A stretch of 64,000 nt of DNA from Myxococcales bacterium. Its GTDB lineage: Bacteria > Myxococcota_A > Polyangia > Polyangiales > Polyangiaceae. This document shows, one piece after another, positions 33,504 to 42,017 of this stretch; the stretch's first letter is position 1; every line of letters starts with the position of its first letter. The stretch spans positions 62,001 to 126,000 of the forward strand of contig JADJCA010000015.1 of assembly GCA_016703425.1 (NCBI GenBank), read 5' to 3'. A program made the position numbers and the translations under genes. The notes beneath the pieces were generated by a model. The model searched no databases, was not told the origin of the DNA, and saw nothing but the letters and a program-made list of their open reading frames with translations.

Positions 33504-35192
33504 TCAGCGCCGGCCGAGTCGAGCGCGAACCTTATCGCGCGCGCCCGGGTGCACCGCCAAGACGAGCACGACGAAGACTGCGCTGTTCAAGAGCCCCGCC
33601 AGAATGAAGCTCAATGGCCCCTTGATGGGCAAGAGCAGGCTCGGAAGGACGAGCACGGCGTACACCACGAAGGCGACGAGCCCGCGGGCGTGGGTGCGGA
33701 GGTATTGGGCGATGGGGATGCCCAGCGTCCGCTTGAGGAGCCAAGGGAACACGAGGCCGCGGACGAGGATCATGGGGATCGCCGTGCCGAACGCGACGCC
33801 GTAGATGCCGAACCAATGCAAGAGGGCGACGCTGAGCGCGAGGTTGATGGCGGCTTCCACGAGCGTGAGCGTCGCGACGCCGCGAAGTTTGCCGGCACCG
33901 GCCAAGAGAGCGCCGCCGGGGCCGCTCGAGAGCTCGATGAAGTAAGCCGGCAACATGATGAGGGTGACTTGAAAGGCGCGGCCAACCCACGGCGTGTCGA
34001 TCCACATCCTCAAGAAGGGCAGGCCCAGAACGCCGATGTTCACCAAGAGGTACGTGGAGACGAGGCCCACCAAGAGGTTCGTCTTCGCGAGGTGCGCGAT
34101 GAAGCCCTCCCGGTCTTCCGTCTCGTAGAGCGCGCTGAACCGGGGGATCGACATGGCCGCGACGGCGCTGATGGTCGAATAGGCGATGGAGACGAGCCGG
34201 AGGCCGATGCCGTAGACGGCGATGAGCTGCGCGTCGTGGAGGAAATAGCCGATGACGGCGGCGTCGACGCCGAAGCGGAAGAGCTCGCCGATGTTGATGA
34301 GGAGCGAGCCGGCGCCGTAGAGCGCGAGCGTCTTGAGAAGCGCGCGGTCGACGGAGCGAGGCGAAGGGTGCCGCGTCCAGTCGCAGAGCCACAAGCCCAC
34401 GCAGCTCACGACGAAGTTCCGGACGAGGGTCTCGCCGAGCGTGAGCAGCGCGAGGACCCACAGCGAGAGCCCGCGGCTCGCGAAATAGAGGACGAGGCCG
34501 AACTTGAAGACGAGGTAGGTCGCCGTCTCGACCGAGTCGGGGATGAAATACAAAGAGCGCGAGCGCAGGCTTGCGCCCAGCGGTCGGAACAAGAGATCGG
34601 AGGCCGTGGCCAGGCCGAGCACAAGAATGACCGCGTGTTCGCGCGCCAATACCGCGGGGTACGCCGTTGGCAAGACGACGACGAAGAGAGCGGTCACCAG
34701 CGAAGCGACGAGCCCCGCAACGCCAAAGAGAAGGACGCTGGTGCTGAAGATCTTCGACAGGCCCGGCCGATCGCTGCGAGCGAGGGCGCCGGCCGAGTAC
34801 TTCATCGTGCCGCTTGAGATCCCGACGTCGAGGAAGCGCATGTAGACGATGAAGGAGTTGATGAGCAGCCAGACCCCGTAGGAGCTGTCGCCGAGGCCGC
34901 TGAGGAGCGCCGGGGTGACGACGAAGCTGCCGGCGGCGGCGATGAGCTGATTGGCCCACGAAGCGCCGAGGTTGAGGGCCGGCACGAAGCGACGCTCCTT
35001 CGCGATGAGGCGAGGCGCCGCGTCCGCGTCGCTACCCTTCGCCGTCGCGTCTTCCGTCGCCGCCAAAACTCCTCCGTCACGTTCGTCGCCTCGAGGGATC
35101 GCTCGCGGGCCGAGCGGAGCCATCCCAAGAGGCGCGACGGACGAAGGTACCTGAATCTCGGGCCAGGGAGCGCGCGCCTCATCGTCCTCCAA
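33504..35192 (-). CDS. MOP-superfamily flippase (polysaccharide/lipid exporter type)
   Basis: The 562-aa protein has a hydrophilic N-terminus of about 65 residues and then 12-14 membrane helices. Features of oligosaccharide flippases are NLGASWANQLIAAAGSFVVTPALL, GDSSYGVWLLI, FLDVGISSGTMKY and a central ELFRFGVDAAVIGYF. Such proteins move lipid-linked glycans across the inner membrane; in NRPS clusters, MOP-family members can export lipopeptides or prodrugs. It is the first gene of the minus-strand cluster. The start is uncertain: TTG at 35192, with GAGGG ten bases upstream, or ATG at 35123. The second would leave about 100 bp instead of 34 bp to the divergent histidine-kinase gene. Confidence 0.85.
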   Translation of the reverse strand: MEDDEARAPWPEIQVPSSVAPLGMAPLGPRAIPRGDERDGGVLAATEDATAKGSDADAAPRLIAKERRFVPALNLGASWANQLIAAAGSFVVTPALLSGLGDSSYGVWLLINSFIVYMRFLDVGISSGTMKYSAGALARSDRPGLSKIFSTSVLLFGVAGLVASLVTALFVVVLPTAYPAVLAREHAVILVLGLATASDLLFRPLGASLRSRSLYFIPDSVETATYLVFKFGLVLYFASRGLSLWVLALLTLGETLVRNFVVSCVGLWLCDWTRHPSPRSVDRALLKTLALYGAGSLLINIGELFRFGVDAAVIGYFLHDAQLIAVYGIGLRLVSIAYSTISAVAAMSIPRFSALYETEDREGFIAHLAKTNLLVGLVSTYLLVNIGVLGLPFLRMWIDTPWVGRAFQVTLIMLPAYFIELSSGPGGALLAGAGKLRGVATLTLVEAAINLALSVALLHWFGIYGVAFGTAIPMILVRGLVFPWLLKRTLGIPIAQYLRTHARGLVAFVVYAVLVLPSLLLPIKGPLSFILAGLLNSAVFVVLVLAVHPGARDKVRARLGRR

Positions 35193-35226
35193 GCAGGCCT
35201 GCCCTCAAACCGGCTATAGGTGACCT

Positions 35227-36753
35227 GTGGGCGATGAGCTGTTGCACAGCCTGCCAGACGCCGTGCTCGTCGCGGATGGCGAGCGAATTACGTCCGTGAA
35301 CGCGCGGGCGGAAGTGATGTTGGGCATGGATCGGGCCGCGCTCATCGGCAGACCATTGGCCACGGTCCTCGCGCCGGGAGAGCCGTCGCGGCTCGCGGCG
35401 CTGGCGGCCCAGCAAGACGCCGGTTGGGCGCCGCCGACGACCTTCCGGCTCCGCTTTCGGCCGCCGGGCGCGCGCGAAGTGCTCTCTGACGTACGCCTCG
35501 GACGCATTGGCGCGGCGCTCGTCGTGTGCGCTCGCGACATCAGCGAGGAGCGTCGTGGCGTCGAGCTCGTCTCGCGACTCGCGGAGATCGTGGGGCGCCT
35601 CGCCGCCTCAGCCGGCGCGGAAGCCCTCCTCGATGCGTGCGAGCCGATCTTCATCGAGCTCGGATGGACCGTCGCCTACAGCGCCATGAGCGGGGAGATC
35701 ACGACGCCGCTGCGCGTCTTGGGGCGCGAAGACGACCCCATCGCTACCTACGGTCGCTCCATCATCGGCCGCCACCTCGAGCCGGCTCAGAGCCCCATCG
35801 CCGCCGAGGTCGCGCGGACGATGCGCCCGATCTTCCTCGACAACCTGCCGACCCTCGGCGAACAGTTCCGGGCCGCCACGACGCTCGACGCGTCGATGCG
35901 CGAGGCGCAAGTGCGGCGCAGCGCTTGGTGCCCGATCTTCAGCGACGGGCGCCTTAGTCACGTCCTCGCCGTCGCGGGTCCCGACATCACCGAGCACGAT
36001 TTCGTCGCGCTCCAGCTTTTCGCCGCGCAGCTCGGCGCCGCCATGCGCGCGGCAGCCCTGCACGCCGAGCTCGTTCAGCGCGAGCGCCTCGCCGCCATGG
36101 GACGGATGAGCGCCGTCCTCGCTCACGAGGTGAGGACGCCCATCGCCGTGGTCTTCAACGCGCTCGGGGCGCTGAAGCACCTCGAGCCGACGCCCGACCA
36201 GACAGAGCTCCTGCGAATCATCGGTGAAGAAGCGCAACGGCTCCGCAGCGTCGCCGAGGAGGTCCTCGACTTCGCCAAACCCGGCGAGCCGCAGATGGTC
36301 GTCATCGACCTCTTGACGCTCGTGGGTGAAGCCTCCTCGGCGGCGATGCAGCATCCGGCGGTCCCGGCTCGCGCCGCCGAGCCCACCATCCGAATGGATG
36401 CCAACGGGCGCAGCGTCCGTGCCGACGCGGAGCTGCTCCGCGGCGCGTTGGTAAACCTGATCCAAAACGCGCTGTCGCACGTTTCCGCGGGCGGCGCCGT
36501 CCGTATCGAAGCGGCGCCCACGGGCGAGGAGGTCCGGCTCACGGTCTACAACGACGGGCCGACCATCGCGCCGGAGGCGGCCTCGCAGCTCTTCGAGCCG
36601 TTCTTCACGACGCGCACCCAAGGCATTGGTCTCGGGCTCTTCGTGGTAAGGCGCTCGGTGGAGACTTGCGGGGGCCGCGTGGAGCTCGACGCCACAGAGA
36701 CCGGCACCCAGTTCAGCGTGTACTTGAAGGCCGCGAAGGAGGGCTCTCGATGA
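35227..36753 (+). CDS. PAS-GAF sensor histidine kinase
   Basis: The 508-aa protein has no membrane segment. An N-terminal PAS domain (about 5-110) contains SLPDAVLVADGERITSVNAR, followed by a GAF-like segment (about 125-280), a dimerisation/phosphoacceptor helix with LAHEVRTPIAVV (His about 300) and an HATPase domain with an N box (LVNLIQNALSH) and GIGLGLFVV. It is therefore a cytosolic kinase. No response regulator is adjacent. It is divergent from the flippase and so may sense conditions for the biosynthetic cluster; that link is by position only. The start is GTG. Its stop overlaps the next start in ATGA. Confidence 0.9.
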   Translation: MGDELLHSLPDAVLVADGERITSVNARAEVMLGMDRAALIGRPLATVLAPGEPSRLAALAAQQDAGWAPPTTFRLRFRPPGAREVLSDVRLGRIGAALVVCARDISEERRGVELVSRLAEIVGRLAASAGAEALLDACEPIFIELGWTVAYSAMSGEITTPLRVLGREDDPIATYGRSIIGRHLEPAQSPIAAEVARTMRPIFLDNLPTLGEQFRAATTLDASMREAQVRRSAWCPIFSDGRLSHVLAVAGPDITEHDFVALQLFAAQLGAAMRAAALHAELVQRERLAAMGRMSAVLAHEVRTPIAVVFNALGALKHLEPTPDQTELLRIIGEEAQRLRSVAEEVLDFAKPGEPQMVVIDLLTLVGEASSAAMQHPAVPARAAEPTIRMDANGRSVRADAELLRGALVNLIQNALSHVSAGGAVRIEAAPTGEEVRLTVYNDGPTIAPEAASQLFEPFFTTRTQGIGLGLFVVRRSVETCGGRVELDATETGTQFSVYLKAAKEGSR

Positions 36754-36962
36754 TCCGCCTCGACCAACTGCTGAAGCTTCGAGGGATCGCCGACACCGGC
36801 GGCCAAGCGAAGGTGCTCGTCCAGAGCGGCCGCGTTCAGGTCAACGGCGCTGTCGAAACGCGGCGGGGTCGCAAGCTGGTCCTGGGCGACACGGTCCTGG
36901 CGGAAGGGCAATCCATCGTGATCGACGAGGCGCTCTTGGCGCGCACCGAATCGAACGAGTGA
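36750..36962 (+). CDS. S4-domain RNA-binding protein (YbcJ/YaaA-like)
   Basis: The 70-aa protein is almost only an S4 domain: IRLDQLLKLRGIADTGGQAK, LVQSGRVQVNG, TRRGRKLVLGD and ILV-type ending. These small proteins bind structured RNA, perhaps rRNA or tRNA. It is translationally coupled to the histidine kinase (ATGA at 36750-36753), which is an unusual partner. An in-frame upstream extension reads as antisense-like, so the ATG at 36750 is preferred. Confidence 0.85.
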   Translation: MIRLDQLLKLRGIADTGGQAKVLVQSGRVQVNGAVETRRGRKLVLGDTVLAEGQSIVIDEALLARTESNE

Positions 36963-36974
36963 CGCCATCGCAGG

Positions 36975-37364
36975 CTACGGGAATCGGAACTCGCTCTCGA
37001 GCGGCGTCGCGCCGCTGAAGTCGGTGTGGCGCACCCACGAGGGGCGCACGCGAAAGTACGCGATGCCAGGCCAAGACTCCCGCGACGGCCCGTCGGGAAA
37101 TTGTGCAAAATACACGGCCTTGAGCTCCGAGAGCTCGGCGCCGGTCGGTTCGTCGGCCAGGCCCTCGAGCTGAACCGTCGCGGCGCCATCCCACATGACC
37201 AGCGCGATCTTGGGGTTAGCCCTCAGGTTCTTGCACTTCCGCGTCGTGTCGAGCGTGTCGAAGACCAGCTCGAGAGCGCTCGTCACGGCGACGCCGACCA
37301 CGGCCGCCTGCGGCGTGCCATCGACGGTGGCGCTGGCTTGGGTCCAGAACGTTCCTTTGCGCAT
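36975..37364 (-). CDS. Pyridoxamine-5'-phosphate-oxidase-like flavin-binding protein
   Basis: The body has the split-barrel features FWTQASATVDGTPQAAVVGVAVTSALELVFDT, KCKNLRANPKIALVMWDG and TVQLEGLADEP, with a C-terminal WPGIAYFRVRPSWVRHTDF. These proteins bind FMN, F420 or heme; the activity is unknown. The frame is open to 37547, but beyond about 37400 it overlaps the divergent amidase gene antisense. I used the ATG at 37364; a non-ATG start near 37400 (before DRTELLAF) is quite possible. Confidence 0.72.
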   Translation of the reverse strand: MRKGTFWTQASATVDGTPQAAVVGVAVTSALELVFDTLDTTRKCKNLRANPKIALVMWDGAATVQLEGLADEPTGAELSELKAVYFAQFPDGPSRESWPGIAYFRVRPSWVRHTDFSGATPLESEFRFP

Positions 37365-37476
37365 GAAGGCGAGAAGCTCGGTGCGATCCAGCGTTGGGGA
37401 ATCTACGCGCGTCTGGCGACCGAGGCAGCAACCGCGCGCAACGCCCGAAAGGCGGCAGCCGTAGTAGCCTCGCCAC

Positions 37477-39102
37477 GTGCCTCCGCTCGCAAAGAAGAAG
37501 CGCCTCGTCTGGCCGTGGGTCGTCGTGCTCGGCGCCACGGTGGCCACGGCCGCGTGGCGGCACCGCGGCGCCAGCGGCTATCCGCTCGCCGCCTTGGCGC
37601 CAGAAGCGCTCGCGTCACCCTTGTGGAAGGTGGCACCGGAAGCGCTCGACGGCACGACGCGTGACGACCTTGCGCGGCTCGAAGGCGCCGCCAAGCGCAT
37701 CGACGAGGCCGTCGAGCGGGCGCGCGAAGCGGCACCCCTGCTCGAACGGGCACGCGTCGACGATCTCGATCCAGAAGCGCGGCGCCGCATCAGGGACGTC
37801 TGGGCACTTTTCCTCGACCCGCTCGTGGAGCTCGATCTCTTGAAGCGGCGCTACGCGGGGTGGTTCGGCGTCGACTACGTCAAACACGCGCCGCTCCACG
37901 CGCGTGCCTTCGCGCTCTCTCACGCAGCCCTGTCGTCGCAAGTCAACGCGGGCCTCCGCTTCGTAGACTTGGTGTCGAAGAAGACGCTGGCGCAGACGCT
38001 CTTCGACGAGGCGGTCCCCGAGCTGGGCGTCCCCAAGGGCTCGTTCACGGCGATGCGAAACGAGCTGGCGAGCGTCCGCGACCAGACGTTCGTACCGACC
38101 GGCGCCGAGTGGTACCGCCTGTGGATCGCACGTCACCTGTCGACGGAGGCGGACCGACGCTTCGACGAGGTCGTCAAGCAGCGTGAGGCGCTAGCGCTCA
38201 GCTTGCTCGGCCCCAAGGCGGCGCAAGGCAGCCTCGAGAACAAGATGGAGCTCCTCCGCTCCGCGGCGTTTCACCGGTGGTTTCCGGTTCAGAAGGAGCT
38301 CGCCGAGTGGGCCGGCGATACGCGTTTCGTGCCCGAGTCGAGGCGGCTCATTCAAGACAAGCAGCTCGGCGAGCTTCGGCAAAGGCTCGCACCCGGCGAC
38401 ATCGTCGTCGAACGACGCAACTGGTACCTCTCCAACGCCGGCCTGCCAGGCTTCTGGCCCCACGCGGCGCTCCACGTCGGCTCGGCAGACGAGCTGGCAA
38501 AGACCTTCGACGCCGACGACTCCGTGCGCGCCGCCTTCGGCACGAGCTTCAGCGAGCACTTTCAGGCGAAGCGCCCTGCCGTGTGGAAGGCGCTCTCGGC
38601 CAAAGACGAGCGCGGACACCCGAATCGCATCCTCGAAGCCGTCAGCGAGGGCGTCGTCGCCGCGTCGCTGGAGCACTCGCTCGGCGCCGACTACGTCGGT
38701 GCGCTCCGGCCTCGCCTCTCAAGGCGGCAAGTCGCCCAGGCCATCGATCGGGCTGCGTCGTACTTTGGCCGGCCCTACGATTTCAACTTCGACTTCGCGA
38801 CCGACGACGCCGTCGTTTGCTCCGAGCTCGTGCTCAAGGCCTATGAGGGCAAGGCCGGCGAAGCGGGCCTGCGCGTTCCCTTCATCGTAACCGCGGGTCG
38901 ACGAACGGTCCCGCCGACGGAGCTCGTCCGCCTCTACGCCAACGAACGCGCGGCTTGCGATGGCGGCCTTTGCGAAGGCGCACAACTGGAGTTCGTCGCG
39001 TTCTTGGACGGCCGCGAGAAGTCACGCTCGGCCGAGTGGGGCGACGCCGCGTCGTTCGCGCAGAGCGCGACGCGACCGAAGTGGGATCTGGCGCAGCCCT
39101 AA
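37477..39102 (+). CDS. Membrane-anchored permuted papain-like amidase (YiiX/C92 type)
   Basis: The 541-aa protein starts with a basic N-terminus and one membrane segment (VWPWVVVLGATVATAAW), then a helical domain (about 60-270). The C-terminal catalytic domain has the permuted NlpC/P60 order: LAPGDIVVERRNWYLSN, the His in FWPHAALHVGSADEL (about residue 329) and the Cys in FATDDAVVCSELVLKAY (about residue 448). Members of this group act on amide or ester bonds of peptidoglycan or lipids. The active site is probably periplasmic. No clear operon partner; the GNAT gene follows 57 bp later. Confidence 0.8.
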   Translation: MPPLAKKKRLVWPWVVVLGATVATAAWRHRGASGYPLAALAPEALASPLWKVAPEALDGTTRDDLARLEGAAKRIDEAVERAREAAPLLERARVDDLDPEARRRIRDVWALFLDPLVELDLLKRRYAGWFGVDYVKHAPLHARAFALSHAALSSQVNAGLRFVDLVSKKTLAQTLFDEAVPELGVPKGSFTAMRNELASVRDQTFVPTGAEWYRLWIARHLSTEADRRFDEVVKQREALALSLLGPKAAQGSLENKMELLRSAAFHRWFPVQKELAEWAGDTRFVPESRRLIQDKQLGELRQRLAPGDIVVERRNWYLSNAGLPGFWPHAALHVGSADELAKTFDADDSVRAAFGTSFSEHFQAKRPAVWKALSAKDERGHPNRILEAVSEGVVAASLEHSLGADYVGALRPRLSRRQVAQAIDRAASYFGRPYDFNFDFATDDAVVCSELVLKAYEGKAGEAGLRVPFIVTAGRRTVPPTELVRLYANERAACDGGLCEGAQLEFVAFLDGREKSRSAEWGDAASFAQSATRPKWDLAQP

Positions 39103-39159
39103 CCTTTGCCACCGTGCGTCACCCTTGCGAGGCGCGGGGAAGGAGGCTCTCCTCTCGCT

Positions 39160-39771
39160 ATGCTGGTCCCCCACCGCATTGAGACACCGAGGCTCACCCT
39201 CCGCTGTTGGTCGCCGGAGGACGCGCCTCGACTGAACGCAGCCATTGCCGCGAGCCGCGCGCACCTCGGCGAATTCATGCTCTGGGCGAAGAAGGAAGAG
39301 ACCGTCGACGAAGAGATCGCCAAGCTGCGGCGATTTCGCGCCGCCTTCGATCAGAACACCGACTTCATCATGGGCGTCTTCGAGAAGTCGGGCGCCATCG
39401 TCGGGGGGACGGGCATTCATCCACGCGTCGGCCCCGGCGGGCTCGAGATTGGCTATTGGATCGCGGCGGACCGTACGCGTCGCGGCTATGCCACTGAGCT
39501 CGCGGCGGCACTGACGCGCGTCGCCTTCGAGGTCACCAAGGTGCGCTTCCTCGAGATCCGCACGGCCAGGAGCAACGCGGTGAGCGCGCGCATTCCCAAG
39601 AAGCTTGGCTTCGTGCACGAGGCCACGCTCCCTCGGCGACTCGAGCTCGTGAGCGGCGCCTTCGACGACGCCGACATCTTCACGATGCATGCCGATGCGT
39701 ACGAGGGCAGCCCGGCGCACGCGACGCCCGTCGCCGCGTTCGACGCCGGCGGACGGCAAGTGCTCGGCTGA
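39160..39771 (+). CDS. GNAT-family N-acetyltransferase (RimJ/RimL type)
   Basis: The protein (203 aa) has IETPRLTLRCWSPEDAPRL at the start, a central strand GLEIGYWIAADRTRRGYATEL containing the acetyl-CoA loop, and FLEIRTARSNAVSARIPKKLGF near the end, all typical of ribosomal-protein-type acetyltransferases. It likely acetylates a protein N-terminus or a small amine in the cytosol. The ATG at 39160 has an AAGGAGG site 13 bases upstream; an in-frame upstream start lacks one. Confidence 0.85.
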   Translation: MLVPHRIETPRLTLRCWSPEDAPRLNAAIAASRAHLGEFMLWAKKEETVDEEIAKLRRFRAAFDQNTDFIMGVFEKSGAIVGGTGIHPRVGPGGLEIGYWIAADRTRRGYATELAAALTRVAFEVTKVRFLEIRTARSNAVSARIPKKLGFVHEATLPRRLELVSGAFDDADIFTMHADAYEGSPAHATPVAAFDAGGRQVLG

Positions 39772-39826
39772 ACGGTCGATGAACAGAGATGCTCGCTGGC
39801 CGCCCTTCGGATAGCGTCGCTCGCGA

Positions 39827-40570
39827 ATGTCCACCGTCACGAGCTTCTTTCGCTTGGCCGCGGGCCTTGCCGCCATCGGCGTCCTCGTGGCGCTCATGCT
39901 ACCGGTGCTCGTGCTGCTCCTGCCGTGGCGCGGCCTACGCATCCGCGTCGCCAACGTCTTCGTGACGCTCATCGGCCGCTCCGTCATGGCGTGCAGCGGC
40001 TGCACCGTCACGGTCCTTGGCTTGGAGCACGTCTCCGCCGCTCGCCCTGCCATCTACGCATGCAACCACACGTCGATCCTCGACGCCTTCACGACCATCT
40101 GGCTGACGCCGAAAGGCACCGTGGGCGTCGCGAAGAAGGAGGTCCTCTACTACCCCTTCTACGGACAGGCCTGGTGGCTCGCGGGCCACGTCTTCGTCGA
40201 TCGCGGGCGCACCGAGAAGGCGAAGGCGGCGCTGCGCAAGACGGCGCGCTTCATCGCGGAGCAAGGGCTCCACCTGTGCATTCTCCCGGAAGGCACGCGC
40301 TCCGAGACGGGACGCCTCTTGCCCTTCAAGAAGGGCATCGTGCACCTCGCCCTCGAGACGAAGCTGCCCATCGTGCCGATGGTCACCGTGGGCCTCGAGG
40401 GCGTCTGGAAGAAGGGCACGCTCCGCCTGGACCCGCGCGCCGTAACGATCACGTTCTTGCCGCCCATCTCCACGAAAGACTGGAGCGAAGAGCGCATCGA
40501 AGAGCACGTCCAAGAGCTGCGCGCGCCGTTCTTGAAGGCGCTGCCAGAGTCGATGCAGCCGGTGGGCTGA
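39827..40570 (+). CDS. plsC: 1-acyl-sn-glycerol-3-phosphate acyltransferase (PlsC family)
   Basis: The 247-aa protein has one or two N-terminal membrane helices (about 8-35), the catalytic NHTSILD (H-x4-D, about residues 76-82), KKEVLYYPFYG, VFVDRGR and the phosphate-binding PEGTRSE. This is the standard block order of PlsC-type lysophosphatidate acyltransferases in membrane phospholipid synthesis. The family is broad, and an ornithine- or other lysolipid acyltransferase cannot be excluded. Two overlapping genes on other frames were judged to be shadows. Confidence 0.88.
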   Translation: MSTVTSFFRLAAGLAAIGVLVALMLPVLVLLLPWRGLRIRVANVFVTLIGRSVMACSGCTVTVLGLEHVSAARPAIYACNHTSILDAFTTIWLTPKGTVGVAKKEVLYYPFYGQAWWLAGHVFVDRGRTEKAKAALRKTARFIAEQGLHLCILPEGTRSETGRLLPFKKGIVHLALETKLPIVPMVTVGLEGVWKKGTLRLDPRAVTITFLPPISTKDWSEERIEEHVQELRAPFLKALPESMQPVG

Positions 40571-40586
40571 GGGGGGCGGGGCGGGA

Positions 40587-41987
40587 CTACCAACCGAGCG
40601 AATCGAGCGAGGCGATGTCGACGCGGACAATGCGGTCGATGTTGCCGAAGGGCGGATGCGTCGGATGGTCGACTTCTGCGAGCACGACTTCGGTGGGCGA
40701 CACGGCCATGACCGCAACGAAGTTGTTGCCGCCGGGCCTTGAGCCAATGGTCCAGACCTTCTTTGTGGAGAGCTGAACCACCTGGAGCTGGCAGATCGGA
40801 TCGTCGACAACCGTCGTAGGCGAGCACGCAATGGCGGCGGCGTAGTCACCATTGAGCGCCAGAGACCGATTGATTGAGCTCGACGGCGCCGACTTGAGCA
40901 ACGGCCCGTGCTCCACGGCACCGAGCTTCGTACCGACGACGGGAGCCGAGTGAAACTTGGTTGTCGCGTACGAACCGTAGGAGCGGTCTCCCACGGGCCC
41001 CGTCGCGGTGATCCACGCGACGCGCTGGCCGTCCATGGCGACGGCGACCGGCGTCTCATCAGTCATCTCCGCGAGGGTGTTCACCGCCGCGTCTGCAGTG
41101 ATCCCCTCGATGATGCCACCGCCGTCGGTGCTGAACCGGGCCACGGCGAGCAACGCGCCGCGCGCCGCGGTATCGAAGACTTGCGTGCCCAACGTTTTTG
41201 GCACGACAAACGCGGGCGCATTCGGACTGTCGAGGAGCCCCACTTGTCCGGCGGCGAAGATTAGGCCGTAGGCGTTTTCGAAGGAGAAGCGATCCAGCGG
41301 GATGGCGGGCGCGGTCACGGTCACGCCGTGCCACGCGATGGGCTTGCCGGGTTCAGTCGGCAGCTTGCCAAAGGTCCAAGAACTCTCGGGATCCCGGGCC
41401 GCGACCGGCGCCACCAGAAGCGCAGCATCGTTCACGCCTGCGCCAAAGCCGCAGACATTTGGAGACCCGCGGATGGCTGGCGCCGCGACGGTCACTCCGT
41501 CGGACAGCCGAGTGAGCTGCTGTACGCGAACCGGTGCGGCTCGATACCCCGTGAGCAAAGACAAGTAGGCCTCGCCACCAACCACAATTCCGGTCGAATG
41601 CACGCCGTCGACGTAGACGGCCGTGTCGATGGGCAAAAGCGCAGGGCCCACGCGACACCCCGTCCCACAAGATGTCCAGACACGAGCGGGAAAGGGGTCT
41701 GGCACGACGCGCGCCTCGAAGAGCGGACAACCGAAGTCGTTTGCGACCGGAGTCCAGATCGCCGGGTCGGAGAGGAAGCCACCGTCAACCAACGGCTCGG
41801 CATCCGTGATCGGCGTCGCATCGCGACGCGCGTCAGGCCCCGCGTCGCGCACGCTGCTTCCATCCGCAGGCGGACTCGGAACGCCAGGCTCGTCGCTTGA
41901 GCATGCGAAGTGCAGCGATGCGCTCGTGGCAATTGCGAAGAGGCCGGCGAGTCCTGTCGCACGAAGTACTGAACGCAACCTGATCAC
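40587..41987 (-). CDS. Hypothetical beta-propeller-like lipoprotein
   Basis: The 466-aa protein starts with GTG after a TAGGAG site and has a signal peptide with lipobox (LHFACSSD). An Asp/Ala/Pro linker (about 32-68) leads to a body rich in short beta-strands and repeated 'GxxVAWxxA/GxxxVLAV'-type segments (AMDGQRVAWITATG, AVMAVSPTEVVLAEV). This suggests a propeller, but no named family was recognised. The start is 30 bp after the stop of the protease gene, so the two may be cotranscribed. Confidence 0.68.
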   Translation of the reverse strand: MIRLRSVLRATGLAGLFAIATSASLHFACSSDEPGVPSPPADGSSVRDAGPDARRDATPITDAEPLVDGGFLSDPAIWTPVANDFGCPLFEARVVPDPFPARVWTSCGTGCRVGPALLPIDTAVYVDGVHSTGIVVGGEAYLSLLTGYRAAPVRVQQLTRLSDGVTVAAPAIRGSPNVCGFGAGVNDAALLVAPVAARDPESSWTFGKLPTEPGKPIAWHGVTVTAPAIPLDRFSFENAYGLIFAAGQVGLLDSPNAPAFVVPKTLGTQVFDTAARGALLAVARFSTDGGGIIEGITADAAVNTLAEMTDETPVAVAMDGQRVAWITATGPVGDRSYGSYATTKFHSAPVVGTKLGAVEHGPLLKSAPSSSINRSLALNGDYAAAIACSPTTVVDDPICQLQVVQLSTKKVWTIGSRPGGNNFVAVMAVSPTEVVLAEVDHPTHPPFGNIDRIVRVDIASLDSLGW

Positions 41988-42017
41988 AGACCCAATCTCC
42001 TAAGACGAAGCAAGTTT

